This document shows, piece by piece, positions 26,995-34,844 of a stretch of DNA of 50,688 bases (position 1 is its first letter; every line of letters starts with the position of its first letter). The stretch spans positions 1 through 50,688 of the forward strand of contig NZ_BCUY01000024.1 of assembly GCF_001591465.1 (NCBI RefSeq). Direction: 5' to 3'. The stretch is from Cytobacillus firmus NBRC 15306 (GTDB lineage Bacteria > Bacillota > Bacilli > Bacillales > Cytobacillaceae). The translations under genes were made by a program, and so were the position numbers. The notes beneath the pieces are model-generated. The model searched no databases, was not told the DNA's origin, and saw nothing but the letters and a program-made list of their open reading frames with translations.

Positions 26995-29007
26995 CTATCC
27001 AGCAAGTGTTGACCCCTGCTGAAGCTGATACATCTGAAAATATTTGCCCTTTTGCTCCATTAACGCATCATGGTTTCCTTTTTCAACGATTCTTCCCCTA
27101 TCCAGAACAAGAATTTGATCAGCATTTCGGATTGTCGAAAGCCGATGGGCGATGATAAAGGTCGTTCTGCCTTTTTTCAGCACGTCCATGGCTTCCTGGA
27201 TAATTAATTCTGTCTCAGTGTCTATGCTTGATGTTGCTTCATCCAATATCAGGATGGCCGGATCAAAAGCAAGGGCACGAGCAAACGAAATGAGCTGCCT
27301 CTGCCCGCTGGAGAGAGTGCTCCCCTTCTCGATAACCGGCTCATCAAAGCCTTTTTCAAGATGCTGAAATATCTTATCTGCTCCGACATCCTTCAGGGCC
27401 TTTTCCACTTTCTCCCGCGATATTTCAGGGTCATCAAGACTGACATTGGAAGCAATGGTCCCTGTGAACAAAAAAGGACCCTGGAGGACGATGCCCATAT
27501 GCTTTCTGAGCTCCTGCCTTGGAATCTGTTTTATATCCATGCCATCGATCATAATTTTTCCTTCCTGGCAATCATAAAAACGGAAAAGAAGATTCATAAT
27601 CGAACTTTTCCCTGAGCCGGTATGGCCTACCAGTGCAACTGTCTCTCCATGCTTTGCTTCAAAATTAAGATCCTTCAGCACATATTCCTTCTCCTTGTAG
27701 CCGAAGTGCACATGTTCAAAAGTAACATTCCCTTTATAGCGGTATATTTTATTATCACTGATATCAATGCCTTCTTCATCAAGCAGTTTGAATACTCGTT
27801 CACCGGCAACCAATGCCTGTTCGAGATTGGCCAATTGGTTGACAATGCCCTGCACAGGCTGAAAAAGGCGGTTTATATAGTCTACAAAAGCATAAAGCAT
27901 CCCCAGTGAAATGACTGCTGCTGCATTGAGCGATTCTCCTCCGAAGTACCAGATAAATGCAACAAAAACCACATTTCTCAGCACGCCGACTAAATTATGC
28001 GATGTAAGTGAATTCAGGCTCAAAAGTTTATTTTGGAATGTAAAATGCTCTGTATTCAGCTTTTCAAAATCCTTCTGTGTATCTTTTTCGCGGCCAAACG
28101 CCTGGATAATGTTCATTCCCTGTATCGATTCGTTAACCATGCCATTGATATCACTCACCCTGGAACGGATCACGTGATTGTATTTTGATGCATACTTACG
28201 GTACACAATCGCCCATACATATAAAATCGGGAGCAGGATTAAACATATCGCAGCAAGCTTGGCATTTAAAATAAACAAAGCGATATAAATACCTGAAATA
28301 TATATGGCACTTGTAAAAAAGGTTGCCAATACGGTCACATAAAGCTCACGTATGGCTTCGGTATCATTAGTTATACGGGCAACCACCTTGCCTGCCGGAA
28401 GATTATCAAAATAACTGATTGGCAGCTTTTGTATCTGCCCAAAGACATCCTCTCTCATTTTCTGGATAATCCTATTTGCCGACTTTTGCAGAAAAAACCT
28501 TTGGCCGTACTGAAAAAATGCAGCGATAACCAGTAACCCAAAGTAAAAGGCCAAGAGCTGAACGATCTTAGGAATCTCCGGTGAATAAAATAGCATCAAT
28601 TCTTCACCGGTTAATGCCTTCCCTGCATAGGTTTCGGTTTGGCCGCTTTTTTCAATAAAGAGTTTGCCCTCTTTGAAGGTTCGCTCTCCATCAAAAGCAA
28701 TGTCACCGCTGATAAAGACGAATTGGCTTCCTGCCTGCAGGATGCGGGCCTGATCTATTTTCCGCTCACCCTGATCAAGGTTTTGCTCCTTTTTGTAAAA
28801 CTGGCTATCAAACTCCACAGCATCGTTTCCGCCTTCTGTCTGATACCAGACAGATTCTATGCCAAGGATATGCTCGTCAATCATCTTCTTCGCGATGAAA
28901 GGCCCCGCCAGATCTGCTGCTACTGCTACTGTAAGCATCAGAAGTGCCGCAATAATCGTTTTTTTATAATGAAGTGCATACTGGAATAACCGCTTTCCTG
29001 TGGTCAT
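26995..29007 (-). CDS. bmrD: Multidrug ABC exporter half-transporter, BmrD/YheH-like
   Basis: Half-transporter (670 aa) with six transmembrane helices and a C-terminal ATPase, forming a heterodimer with the BmrC-like protein. The nucleotide domain is canonical: GHTGSGKSS, LSSGQRQLISFARAL, LILDEATSSID (catalytic Glu present). A roughly 100-residue hydrophilic insert between the first two helices matches the extracellular domain known for BmrD. Its start overlaps the bmrC-like stop (ATGA). Known BmrCD exports drugs such as Hoechst 33342 and doxorubicin. Confidence 0.9.
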   Translation of the reverse strand: MTTGKRLFQYALHYKKTIIAALLMLTVAVAADLAGPFIAKKMIDEHILGIESVWYQTEGGNDAVEFDSQFYKKEQNLDQGERKIDQARILQAGSQFVFISGDIAFDGERTFKEGKLFIEKSGQTETYAGKALTGEELMLFYSPEIPKIVQLLAFYFGLLVIAAFFQYGQRFFLQKSANRIIQKMREDVFGQIQKLPISYFDNLPAGKVVARITNDTEAIRELYVTVLATFFTSAIYISGIYIALFILNAKLAAICLILLPILYVWAIVYRKYASKYNHVIRSRVSDINGMVNESIQGMNIIQAFGREKDTQKDFEKLNTEHFTFQNKLLSLNSLTSHNLVGVLRNVVFVAFIWYFGGESLNAAAVISLGMLYAFVDYINRLFQPVQGIVNQLANLEQALVAGERVFKLLDEEGIDISDNKIYRYKGNVTFEHVHFGYKEKEYVLKDLNFEAKHGETVALVGHTGSGKSSIMNLLFRFYDCQEGKIMIDGMDIKQIPRQELRKHMGIVLQGPFLFTGTIASNVSLDDPEISREKVEKALKDVGADKIFQHLEKGFDEPVIEKGSTLSSGQRQLISFARALAFDPAILILDEATSSIDTETELIIQEAMDVLKKGRTTFIIAHRLSTIRNADQILVLDRGRIVEKGNHDALMEQKGKYFQMYQLQQGSTLAG

Positions 29008-30761
29008 GAAAGCACCTCCTCTTCAGCAGATGTTTGAGTCTGCTGCCTCAAAAATTGTTCTTTGTACCATCCATCCATAGCCATTAAGTCCTCATGAGTG
29101 CCTTCTTCTGCTATCATGCCTTCATCAAGGACGATAATATGATCGGCGTGCTGGACTGCTGACATTCTGTGTGTCGTAATGATTGTCGTTTTTCCTTTGC
29201 GCTCAGTCCGGATATTATCAATAATTTTCTTCTCTGTTTTAGCATCAACGGCTGATAAGGAGTCATCAAGGATCAGAATTTCCGGATCCTTCACAAGGGC
29301 ACGTGCAATCGAAATCCGCTGTTTTTGTCCTCCTGATAAGGCCACCCCTTTTTCACCGACCATTGTTTCAAGACCCTCCTGCAGAAGTTCAAGGTCTTTT
29401 CGGAAAGCTGCCAAATCAATCGCTTTTTGCATATCCTCTTCAGTTGCTTCCTCTTTTCCAAAAAGGATGTTTTCCCGTACAGTCCTGGAGAAAAGAACAT
29501 GATCCTGTGGAACATATCCGATCCATCCCCTCGTTCTCTCAAGTTCCTGCTCTTCAATCGGAACATCTGCAATGGCAAGCTTCCCTGTGCCTGACGGATA
29601 TTCTCTCAATAGCTGCTTTATAAAAGTGGTCTTTCCGCTTCCTGTTTTTCCTACAATGCCCAGCGTTTCCCCGCATTCAATATGCAGCTTAATCCCTGTG
29701 AGATTAGCCGTTTTTGAGGAAGGATATTGGAAATGCACATCCTTGAAGATAATATTCTCAGGGACTTCAACGATAGACGGGTTTTCAGGATTCACAATAT
29801 CCTGCTTAGCGGACAATGTTTCCTGTACACGGTCAAGGGATGCATTCCCCCTTTGCATGACATTAATTAGTTCTCCAATAGCAAACATTGGCCAAATCAG
29901 CATGCCTAAATACACATTAAAGGACACGAGCTGGCCCAGGGTGATGGTTTGGTGGAAAACAAGATAAGCCCCGTATCCAAGTCCTATCAGATAGCTTAGG
30001 CCCACAATCACCTTTATCGTCGGCTCAAATAGTGAATCAATTTTGGCCACTTCAATATTTTTGCTGTATACATCCTCTGTGAGTTCATGGAAACGCTGCT
30101 GATCCGCTCTTTCTTGAACATAAGCGCGCACCACCCGAACTCCCGAAACAGATTCAAGAACCCGGTCATTTAGTTCCCCGAAGGCATCCTGTGCGCTCAT
30201 AAACCGCGTATGAATCTTCTTCCCGTAAATTTTTATCAGATAGGCCATGATAGGCAAAGGCAATATTGCTGCAAAAGTTAGTTTCCAGCTAACCAGAAAC
30301 CCCATCGTAAACAATATTGTCAGCATGAAGACGCTGGAATCCACCAGTGTTAATATTCCGAATCCCGCCGTTACCGAAATAGCTTTTAAATCATTTGTAG
30401 CCCTGGCCATTAAATCACCGGTCCGGTTTTTCTCAAAAAATGTTGGAGTCATTTTCAATAGGTGACCCATAAACTGTGAACGCAGTTTTCTTTCTACCAG
30501 GAATGCCCCTCCAAAAAGCTGGTACATCCAGATATAAGTGATTGCATAGGACACAATTGTGATGATTGCCAATAAACCAAGGTACTCCATTATTTTAACA
30601 CTGCTCATTTGACCAAGATGAATATCATCAATTGCCATTCCTACAAGCCTTGGAGGCATAACATCAAGGATTCCGACAATGATCAGCAGAGAAATGGCAA
30701 TTGTATACCTTTTCCAGTTTTCTTTAAAAAACCAGCTTAATTTTCCTAAAATCGTAAACAA
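29004..30761 (-). CDS. bmrC: Multidrug ABC exporter half-transporter, BmrC/YheI-like
   Basis: Partner half-transporter (585 aa) with six N-terminal helices and an ATPase domain: GKTGSGKTT, LSGGQKQRISIARAL and LILDDSLSAVD. Asp replaces the Walker B catalytic Glu, the hallmark of the degenerate site in asymmetric heterodimers such as BmrCD. The start is a TTG at 30761 behind AGGGGAGA. Transcription comes from about 31230 through an attenuator leader with short ORFs, like the leader-peptide control described for B. subtilis bmrBCD. Confidence 0.9.
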   Translation of the reverse strand: MFTILGKLSWFFKENWKRYTIAISLLIIVGILDVMPPRLVGMAIDDIHLGQMSSVKIMEYLGLLAIITIVSYAITYIWMYQLFGGAFLVERKLRSQFMGHLLKMTPTFFEKNRTGDLMARATNDLKAISVTAGFGILTLVDSSVFMLTILFTMGFLVSWKLTFAAILPLPIMAYLIKIYGKKIHTRFMSAQDAFGELNDRVLESVSGVRVVRAYVQERADQQRFHELTEDVYSKNIEVAKIDSLFEPTIKVIVGLSYLIGLGYGAYLVFHQTITLGQLVSFNVYLGMLIWPMFAIGELINVMQRGNASLDRVQETLSAKQDIVNPENPSIVEVPENIIFKDVHFQYPSSKTANLTGIKLHIECGETLGIVGKTGSGKTTFIKQLLREYPSGTGKLAIADVPIEEQELERTRGWIGYVPQDHVLFSRTVRENILFGKEEATEEDMQKAIDLAAFRKDLELLQEGLETMVGEKGVALSGGQKQRISIARALVKDPEILILDDSLSAVDAKTEKKIIDNIRTERKGKTTIITTHRMSAVQHADHIIVLDEGMIAEEGTHEDLMAMDGWYKEQFLRQQTQTSAEEEVLS

Positions 30762-30809
30762 CGATCTCTCCCCTTTCCGGTATGAAGCTCAGGTTTCTAA
30801 AGAGAGCAT

Positions 30810-30836
30810 TCATACATAAACAAGCAGCAAATTCAT
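30810..30836 (-). CDS. Possible 8-residue ORF in bmrC leader
   Basis: ATG...TGA encoding MNLLLVYV. Its ribosome site GGAGG is formed by the last codons of the preceding 19-residue ORF. It is either a second leader peptide or a chance frame. Confidence 0.25.
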   Translation of the reverse strand: MNLLLVYV

Positions 30837-30838
30837 AA

Positions 30839-30898
30839 CTAGCCTCCATCCAGATCCTCCGGCAAAATTGTTTTCCTTTTGATTCGTACGGCATTCAT
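30839..30898 (-). CDS. 19-residue leader ORF upstream of bmrC
   Basis: Encodes MNAVRIKRKTILPEDLDGG behind AAAAAAGGAGGAAAATTTT, a strong ribosome site. It stops 77 bases before the bmrC start. The peptide is basic at the N-terminus and acidic at the end. A hairpin (GGCTG/CAGCC, about 30922-30940) lies just upstream. It may be the counterpart of the BmrB leader peptide, but I cannot confirm this by sequence. Confidence 0.5.
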   Translation of the reverse strand: MNAVRIKRKTILPEDLDGG

Positions 30899-31016
30899 AA
30901 AATTTTCCTCCTTTTTTGTATGGCTGCCGAAAACAGCCGCTATTAAAACTTAAATATATGGAAACAGGGAATGCCTGTATTTCCTATTGGTGATATTTGA
31001 TAATTAGACGAAAAAA

Positions 31017-31043
31017 AGACATACCGCGGCATGCGATATGTCT
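31017..31043 (-). terminator. Second terminator in the bmrC leader
   Basis: AGACATA/TATGTCT with inner CGC/GCG pairs and T7 on the minus strand. It lies 12 bases after the attenuator terminator, so readthrough must pass two signals or an undetected promoter lies downstream. Confidence 0.75.
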
Positions 31044-31049
31044 TAAGAG

Positions 31050-31145
31050 ACAAAAGAGCCCACGTTACGAAATGTAACCTGTGCTCCTTCAAAATGTGCA
31101 GGCAGATCCTGTTTACATTTTTATATGTTCTAAAGGAGAGGTTAC
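31050..31145 (-). promoter_or_regulatory. Attenuator: mutually exclusive antiterminator and terminator
   Basis: Terminator: GAGCACAGGTTAC pairs with GTAACGTGGGCTC (31056-31086, 11 of 13 pairs) followed by TTTTGTCTCTT. Antiterminator: GTAACCTCTCCTT inside the leader ORF (31133-31145) pairs with AAGGAGCACAGGTTAC (31074-31089), extended by AAAATGT/ACATTTT and CAGG/CCTG. Both use the same 13 bases, so only one can form. This is the layout of ribosome-controlled attenuation. Confidence 0.7.
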
Positions 31146-31193
31146 AGATTTTAATTTTTGTGTTGTTTTTTGATGAAGATGAATTAAGATCAT
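31113..31193 (-). CDS. 26-residue leader peptide of the bmrCD-like operon
   Basis: ATG at 31193 behind GAAAAGGAGGGC encodes 26 residues (MILIHLHQKTTQKLKSVTSP, then LEHIKM). The codons for Val-Thr-Ser-Pro form the 5' arm of the antiterminator, so ribosome position would decide which RNA structure forms. The ORF lies about 30 bases after a clear sigma-A promoter. Polar, His- and Lys-rich; it is expected to act in cis by being translated. Confidence 0.65.
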   Translation of the reverse strand: MILIHLHQKTTQKLKSVTSPLEHIKM

Positions 31194-31230
31194 TTTGTAG
31201 CCCTCCTTTTCATTTTTTTCCATATTGGTA

Positions 31231-31259
31231 AGATTATCACCGCTTACACTAAAAGTCAA
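31231..31259 (-). promoter_or_regulatory. Sigma-A promoter of the bmrCD-like operon
   Basis: TTGACT, 17-base spacer, TAATCT on the minus strand, placing the transcript start near 31224, just before the 26-residue leader ORF. Confidence 0.7.
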
Positions 31260-31351
31260 TCAGACTTTTACCTACTTTTAAAAATTTTCTGTTATTTATT
31301 TTAAAGGCTCTTTTCGTATAAAGTGCTGTTTTTCCTCTATCAATGTTGTCC

Positions 31352-31480
31352 GTTGATTTCCGCTCCAGGCTGCTCGCTTTCCGCGGGGCGGGCGGTGAGC
31401 CTCCTCGACGCTACGCGTCTGCGGGGTCTCACCTGTCCCGCTACTCCCGCTGGAGTCTCGCACCTTCCGCTCCAATCAAC
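31352..31480. repeat. GC-rich dispersed Bacillus repeat with inverted ends
   Basis: About 129 bp, far more GC-rich than its surroundings, beginning GTTGATTTCCGCTCCAGG and ending CCTTCCGCTCCAATCAAC. The ends share GTTGATT in inverted orientation. I recall closely similar blocks between genes in many Bacillus genomes. An open frame across it is an artefact of its GC content. Confidence 0.6.
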
Positions 31481-31552
31481 TCAGTAAATAAAATACAAAA
31501 AATTAATAAACCTTGTAAAACAGCATTTAAAAAAAGGATCCACCGGGATCCT

Positions 31553-32341
31553 TTATGAAGCCAATCTTCTTTTTTGCCTGTTGATGAAGTCTATGGTTAT
31601 CCTGTTAAAGGCATCAGGTTTGTCGATGTTGCATACATGTCCTGCACCTGTAATGATTTTGACTGTAGCTGTTTTAGCTTTTTGGGCAATGCTTTTTACA
31701 GACTTAATAAACAAGTGGTCTTCCTGTCCCATAATAAAAAGGGTAGGGATGTGGGAAATGCTGGATTGGATTTTTCCCAGGTACGGATTAACCGATTTTG
31801 TTAAAGACAGCCAGTTGATGAATTCTTTTTGGCACATTTTTGCTGCCTGCCTTACAAAGGCATGTCTTGATTCAAGATGGTTTCTTTTTGGCATGATAAT
31901 CCACGCAAAAAGCTTATAAAGCAGCATATATGGCAGCATATACTTAGTCAAGTTAGCAATTGCTATTAAAAACCTTGTGCGCCAGTTCAATTCAGTTATG
32001 GCTCCGCCCAAAATCATGGAAGCTACTCTTTCCGGATGATTCTGCGCGATTGTCTGGATCACTATAGTCCCGAGCGAGATTCCGATAAAGTGGGAGTCTG
32101 TGATTTGAAGATGATCGAGCACCTCCACTATATCCTGAGAAACTTCTGAAAAATGATCTCCTTCTTCCCAGGTGCCCCTTCCAGATTGACCATGTCCCCG
32201 CAGATCTACCAGCAGAACATTGAAATGCTTTTTGTACTCTCTCATTTGTTTGTACCAAATTGCAGAGCTGCCTCCTGCACCATGAACAAAGGTAACCCAT
32301 GGCAGGGATTCATCTTTCACATACGTACGGTAATATAGCAT
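31553..32341 (-). CDS. Alpha/beta hydrolase
   Basis: Soluble alpha/beta-hydrolase fold enzyme of about 262 aa. Visible: oxyanion strand FVHGAGGSS, nucleophile elbow GISLGT with the catalytic Ser, acid segment FIMGQEDHLF with Asp, and catalytic His in TGAGHVCNIDKP. I choose the ATG at 32341 (MLYYRTYVK), which follows GGAG; the frame is open to 32401 without a ribosome site. Substrate unknown. It stands alone next to a repeat. Confidence 0.85.
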   Translation of the reverse strand: MLYYRTYVKDESLPWVTFVHGAGGSSAIWYKQMREYKKHFNVLLVDLRGHGQSGRGTWEEGDHFSEVSQDIVEVLDHLQITDSHFIGISLGTIVIQTIAQNHPERVASMILGGAITELNWRTRFLIAIANLTKYMLPYMLLYKLFAWIIMPKRNHLESRHAFVRQAAKMCQKEFINWLSLTKSVNPYLGKIQSSISHIPTLFIMGQEDHLFIKSVKSIAQKAKTATVKIITGAGHVCNIDKPDAFNRITIDFINRQKRRLAS

Positions 32342-32517
32342 ATATACTCCAATCCACATTCTAGTGTCATTTTCATAGTTTTGTTTATAAAGAAGTTTCA
32401 TTCTATTGTAAAGGATTTCTGCGAAAATTGCTTATAATATCACAAAAAATTCACTAGATTCTTTTTAAGTATTTTCTGCCAAATATTCATTAACAAACCT
32501 TTCCCTATTTAGGACAT

Positions 32518-32549
32518 AAAAAAACCAGCTAATCCATGTCAGCTGGTTC
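32518..32549 (-). terminator. Terminator of the sigY-like operon
   Basis: AACCAGCT/AGCTGGTT stem with a T run on the minus strand, after the YbjQ-family gene. Confidence 0.85.
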
Positions 32550-32557
32550 TTCTCCTG

Positions 32558-32875
32558 CTATTCTTCAATTATTGCTGCAGTCCCATAGGCTATGATTTCC
32601 GCTGCATTCTGCATAACGGCTGAGGTTTGCAGCCGCATTCCAATGATTGCATTGGCCCCTTTTGCCTTTGCATCTTCAACCATTCTGCCAATTGCCTTCT
32701 GTCTTGCTTCATCCATCATTTCAGTATATTCGCCAATTTCTCCGCCTACGATTGTTTTCAAACCTGCAAGAATGTCTTTTCCTATATGCTTTGTCTGGAC
32801 TGTACTCCCCCTTACAAAACCTTTAATTTCTTTAATCTCTTTCCCGGATACCGTATCAGTAGTCACGATAATCAT
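32558..32875 (-). CDS. YbjQ-family (UPF0145) protein
   Basis: A 105-residue soluble protein of the YbjQ/heavy-metal-binding-domain family. Characteristic segments are IKGFVRGSTVQTKHIGKDI, GGEIGEYTEMMDEARQKA and AKGANAIIGMRLQTS. These proteins assemble as pentamers; their role is unknown. The start overlaps the end of the preceding small membrane-protein gene by 20 bases and has GAGGAGGAAG upstream, so it belongs to the sigma-factor operon. Confidence 0.88.
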   Translation of the reverse strand: MIIVTTDTVSGKEIKEIKGFVRGSTVQTKHIGKDILAGLKTIVGGEIGEYTEMMDEARQKAIGRMVEDAKAKGANAIIGMRLQTSAVMQNAAEIIAYGTAAIIEE

Positions 32876-33059
32876 TTTGTTCTTCCTCCTCTTTTTCTCT
32901 TTTTCTCTCAGCTATCAGCACAATAAATAATGCAATGATCATTAAAGCATATAAAATATAAAACATAATTGCAGCCTTCATATTAATAAACAGCATGACA
33001 ATCCCGAGAAGCTGGCCGCCACCGGCTGCAAGAAGCAGCATCTGTTTTAATTTTTTCAT
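32856..33059 (-). CDS. yxlE: Small membrane protein, YxlE-like
   Basis: A 67-residue protein with two predicted transmembrane helices and a highly charged C-terminus (KREKEEEEQND). Start at the ATG at 33059, behind GAGGG; a TTG at 33074 is less likely. Position after sigma factor, YxlC-like and YxlD-like genes matches yxlE of the B. subtilis sigY operon. Assignment rests mainly on synteny and topology. Confidence 0.6.
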   Translation of the reverse strand: MKKLKQMLLLAAGGGQLLGIVMLFINMKAAIMFYILYALMIIALFIVLIAERKREKEEEEQNDYRDY

Positions 33060-33074
33060 CCTTCCATCCCTCAA

Positions 33075-33275
33075 TTAATCTTTTTTCTGCCAGATCTTTC
33101 TGACGAAAATCAAGTAAAACAGCGTCGGCATTGGCGCCTGAATTAAACCGATAATTCCCCATAGCCAATAATTGTGGCCGTGCTTTCTTGCATCAAGAAA
33201 TAGGAACGTACTCTGTGCTATTAAGATGACTCCCACAATAATCAGCAACGGAAGAGATATTTCTTCGCTGTTCAT
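33075..33275 (-). CDS. yxlD: Sigma-Y negative regulator, YxlD-like
   Basis: A 66-residue protein with two transmembrane helices (SLPLLIIVGVILIAQSTFLF and GIIGLIQAPMPTLFYLIFV) joined by a polar loop DARKHGHNYW. In B. subtilis, YxlD and YxlC together restrain SigY. The ATG overlaps the YxlC-like stop by four bases (ATGA), so they are made together. Confidence 0.75.
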   Translation of the reverse strand: MNSEEISLPLLIIVGVILIAQSTFLFLDARKHGHNYWLWGIIGLIQAPMPTLFYLIFVRKIWQKKD

Positions 33276-33622
33276 GTGCCATTCACCTGTTTCACGAAGC
33301 TGACTGTGCTATAGGCCATAATAAAAACAGTGACAACTCCCTGCAGAATAAAAAATACAGACGGAACCTGATACAGCATGAATAATACAGAAGTTACAAT
33401 GAGGAGTGCTGCAACAGTGAAGATAGCTAACTCCCCGATCAATTTCCTTTTCATTGCCTGTTTTTGTTCTGCAACTAAGTTTTCAAAAAATTGCAGATCA
33501 GGTGTATATACCGGGACGTTTTCTTCCAGCGTTTCCAATCCGTCTTCAATCTCCTTTACTGCAGCCAATAACTGCTCATCTTGATGATCTTGTTCCAGCT
33601 GCAGCACCTTCCTGTTCACCAT
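33272..33622 (-). CDS. yxlC: Anti-sigma-Y protein, YxlC-like
   Basis: A 116-residue protein with an acidic cytoplasmic N-terminal half and two transmembrane helices near the C-terminus (LAIFTVAALLIVTSVLFMLY; VFFILQGVVTVFIMAYSTV). This is the topology of B. subtilis YxlC, which holds SigY inactive at the membrane. It starts at ATG 33622, inside the end of the sigma-factor gene, with GGAGTTGAAG upstream. Confidence 0.75.
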   Translation of the reverse strand: MVNRKVLQLEQDHQDEQLLAAVKEIEDGLETLEENVPVYTPDLQFFENLVAEQKQAMKRKLIGELAIFTVAALLIVTSVLFMLYQVPSVFFILQGVVTVFIMAYSTVSFVKQVNGT

Positions 33623-34136
33623 GTAGCTTCAACTCCTCTCTTACAGACATGATTCCATTGTGCACTCTTGATTTGACAGTACCTGAAGATATGTTCATCA
33701 TTTTTCCTATTTCCTCATACGAGTAGCCATAATAATGTTTAAGAACAATAGGTATCCTAATCTCGTCTTTTAGTTTTCCCAATGCGGATAAGGCATCATT
33801 CCATTCTTCATTTCGGCTTTCAAGATGCCATTTCATGCGTCTGAAAACCTCTTCCTGTGCTTTCCAGCTCTTCTCTCTTTTTGACTTTCGCTTCTGATCA
33901 ATATACAAATTTGTCGCAATGGTTATCAGCCAGGAAGAAAATTTCGATTTGCCATTAAACAGTCCGATTTTTTCAACACATATCGCCATTGTTTCCTGAG
34001 CAAGCTCTTCAGCTGCATCGGGATTCATTGTGATTTTGATTAAGTATTTAACCAGAAAGGGATAGTTATTTTTAAAAAGCATGGCAAAAGCGAGCTGATC
34101 GCCTCGTTTGGCACTTACAATAAGGTCTTTCTCCTC
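33576..34136 (-). CDS. sigY: ECF RNA polymerase sigma factor, SigY-like
   Basis: Group 4 sigma factor of 186 aa. Region 2 includes PDAAEELAQETMAICVEKIG and FSSWLITIATNLYIDQKRK; region 4 contains YGYSYEEIGKMMNISSGTVKSRVHNG, a helix-turn-helix for the -35 element. I start at 34136 (MEEKDLI) behind GAGAGGAAAG. A start at 34193 would lie at or outside the predicted promoter and has no ribosome site. The downstream yxlC-yxlD-yxlE-like genes make this a sigY operon. Confidence 0.88.
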   Translation of the reverse strand, partial: EEKDLIVSAKRGDQLAFAMLFKNNYPFLVKYLIKITMNPDAAEELAQETMAICVEKIGLFNGKSKFSSWLITIATNLYIDQKRKSKREKSWKAQEEVFRRMKWHLESRNEEWNDALSALGKLKDEIRIPIVLKHYYGYSYEEIGKMMNISSGTVKSRVHNGIMSVREELKLHGEQEGAAAGTRSSR

Positions 34137-34195
34137 CATCAGCTTCTTTCCTCTCTTCTTATCATCCCATTGTTCCCTGTTTATTTCACTCATAA

Positions 34196-34220
34196 GACGT
34201 TCAAGAGATGAAAAGGTTCA
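34196..34220 (-). promoter_or_regulatory. Candidate SigY autoregulatory promoter
   Basis: TGAACC, 15-base spacer, CGTC on the minus strand. This resembles the SigY/ECF pattern TGAAC...CGTC and lies about 60 bases upstream of the preferred sigma-factor start. Confidence 0.5.
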
Positions 34221-34246
34221 TTATTTAAAATTATTTTTTCATACAT

Positions 34247-34269
34247 AAAAAGCCCCTATTATAGGGACT
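34247..34269 (-). terminator. Intrinsic terminator after MFS remnant
   Basis: AGTCCCTA/TAGGGGCT stem followed by TTTT on the minus strand. Confidence 0.65.
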
Positions 34270-34287
34270 ATTTTTCCTTTTATTACA

Positions 34288-34806
34288 TTATACTGCACCA
34301 GTCTGTTCCAAAGAATGTGCTTCACCTGTTTTTTCTGATTTTTTCGTTAATCCCGGGAGAAAGATGCTGTAAAAAACACCGACAAGTGCTAAACAGCCGC
34401 CTACCATCCAATAAAGCATTTCCACTCTGAGGAACCCCGGAAAGCTGACAGCAATAAATCCGAGTGTTATGGATTGAGAAAGCATCATCAGCGGACTTAT
34501 AAATCCCTGTACTCTTCCCATCATCTTCGGATCAACAATGCTTGGCATCCAGCCGCCAATTGCTATGTTCACTAAAGGAAGCCCGAAAGCTGCAGCAAAT
34601 AATAAAGATAGGAAAATAAATGTGTTCTCTGCAAAAGAGGCAGCGATGATGAAGCTTCCGGATAACAGCAGTCCGGCAATGATCAGCTGATAAAGGTTGA
34701 ATTTTTGAGTAAGCAAAGAAGCAGCAAATCTGCCAATCAGAACGCCAACCCCAAATGTTATTCCGAGCAGGACTGAATATTCCTCATAGGATTGCGGCTC
34801 GAGCCC
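34288..34806 (-). pseudogene. Truncated MFS transporter (C-terminal half only)
   Basis: The frame encodes 172 residues corresponding to transmembrane helices 7-12 of a major-facilitator exporter (EEYSVLLGITFGVGVLIGRF, then five more hydrophobic segments). It is closed by a TAG at 34807 with no start and no N-terminal half on either strand. Full-length relatives are about 400 aa. The sequence past 34806 shows no MFS coding. This looks like a deletion remnant. Confidence 0.8.
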
Positions 34807-34844
34807 CTAAATACGGATGAATTAAAAGGTAATTATTCACACTT

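Noticed and set aside
31343-31558. 71-codon ORF on the plus strand
   Set aside because: It is produced by the GC-rich dispersed repeat; no ribosome site, biased composition.
34136-34193. Upstream ATG for the SigY-like factor
   Set aside because: No ribosome site, and it falls at the predicted transcription start of the candidate SigY promoter.
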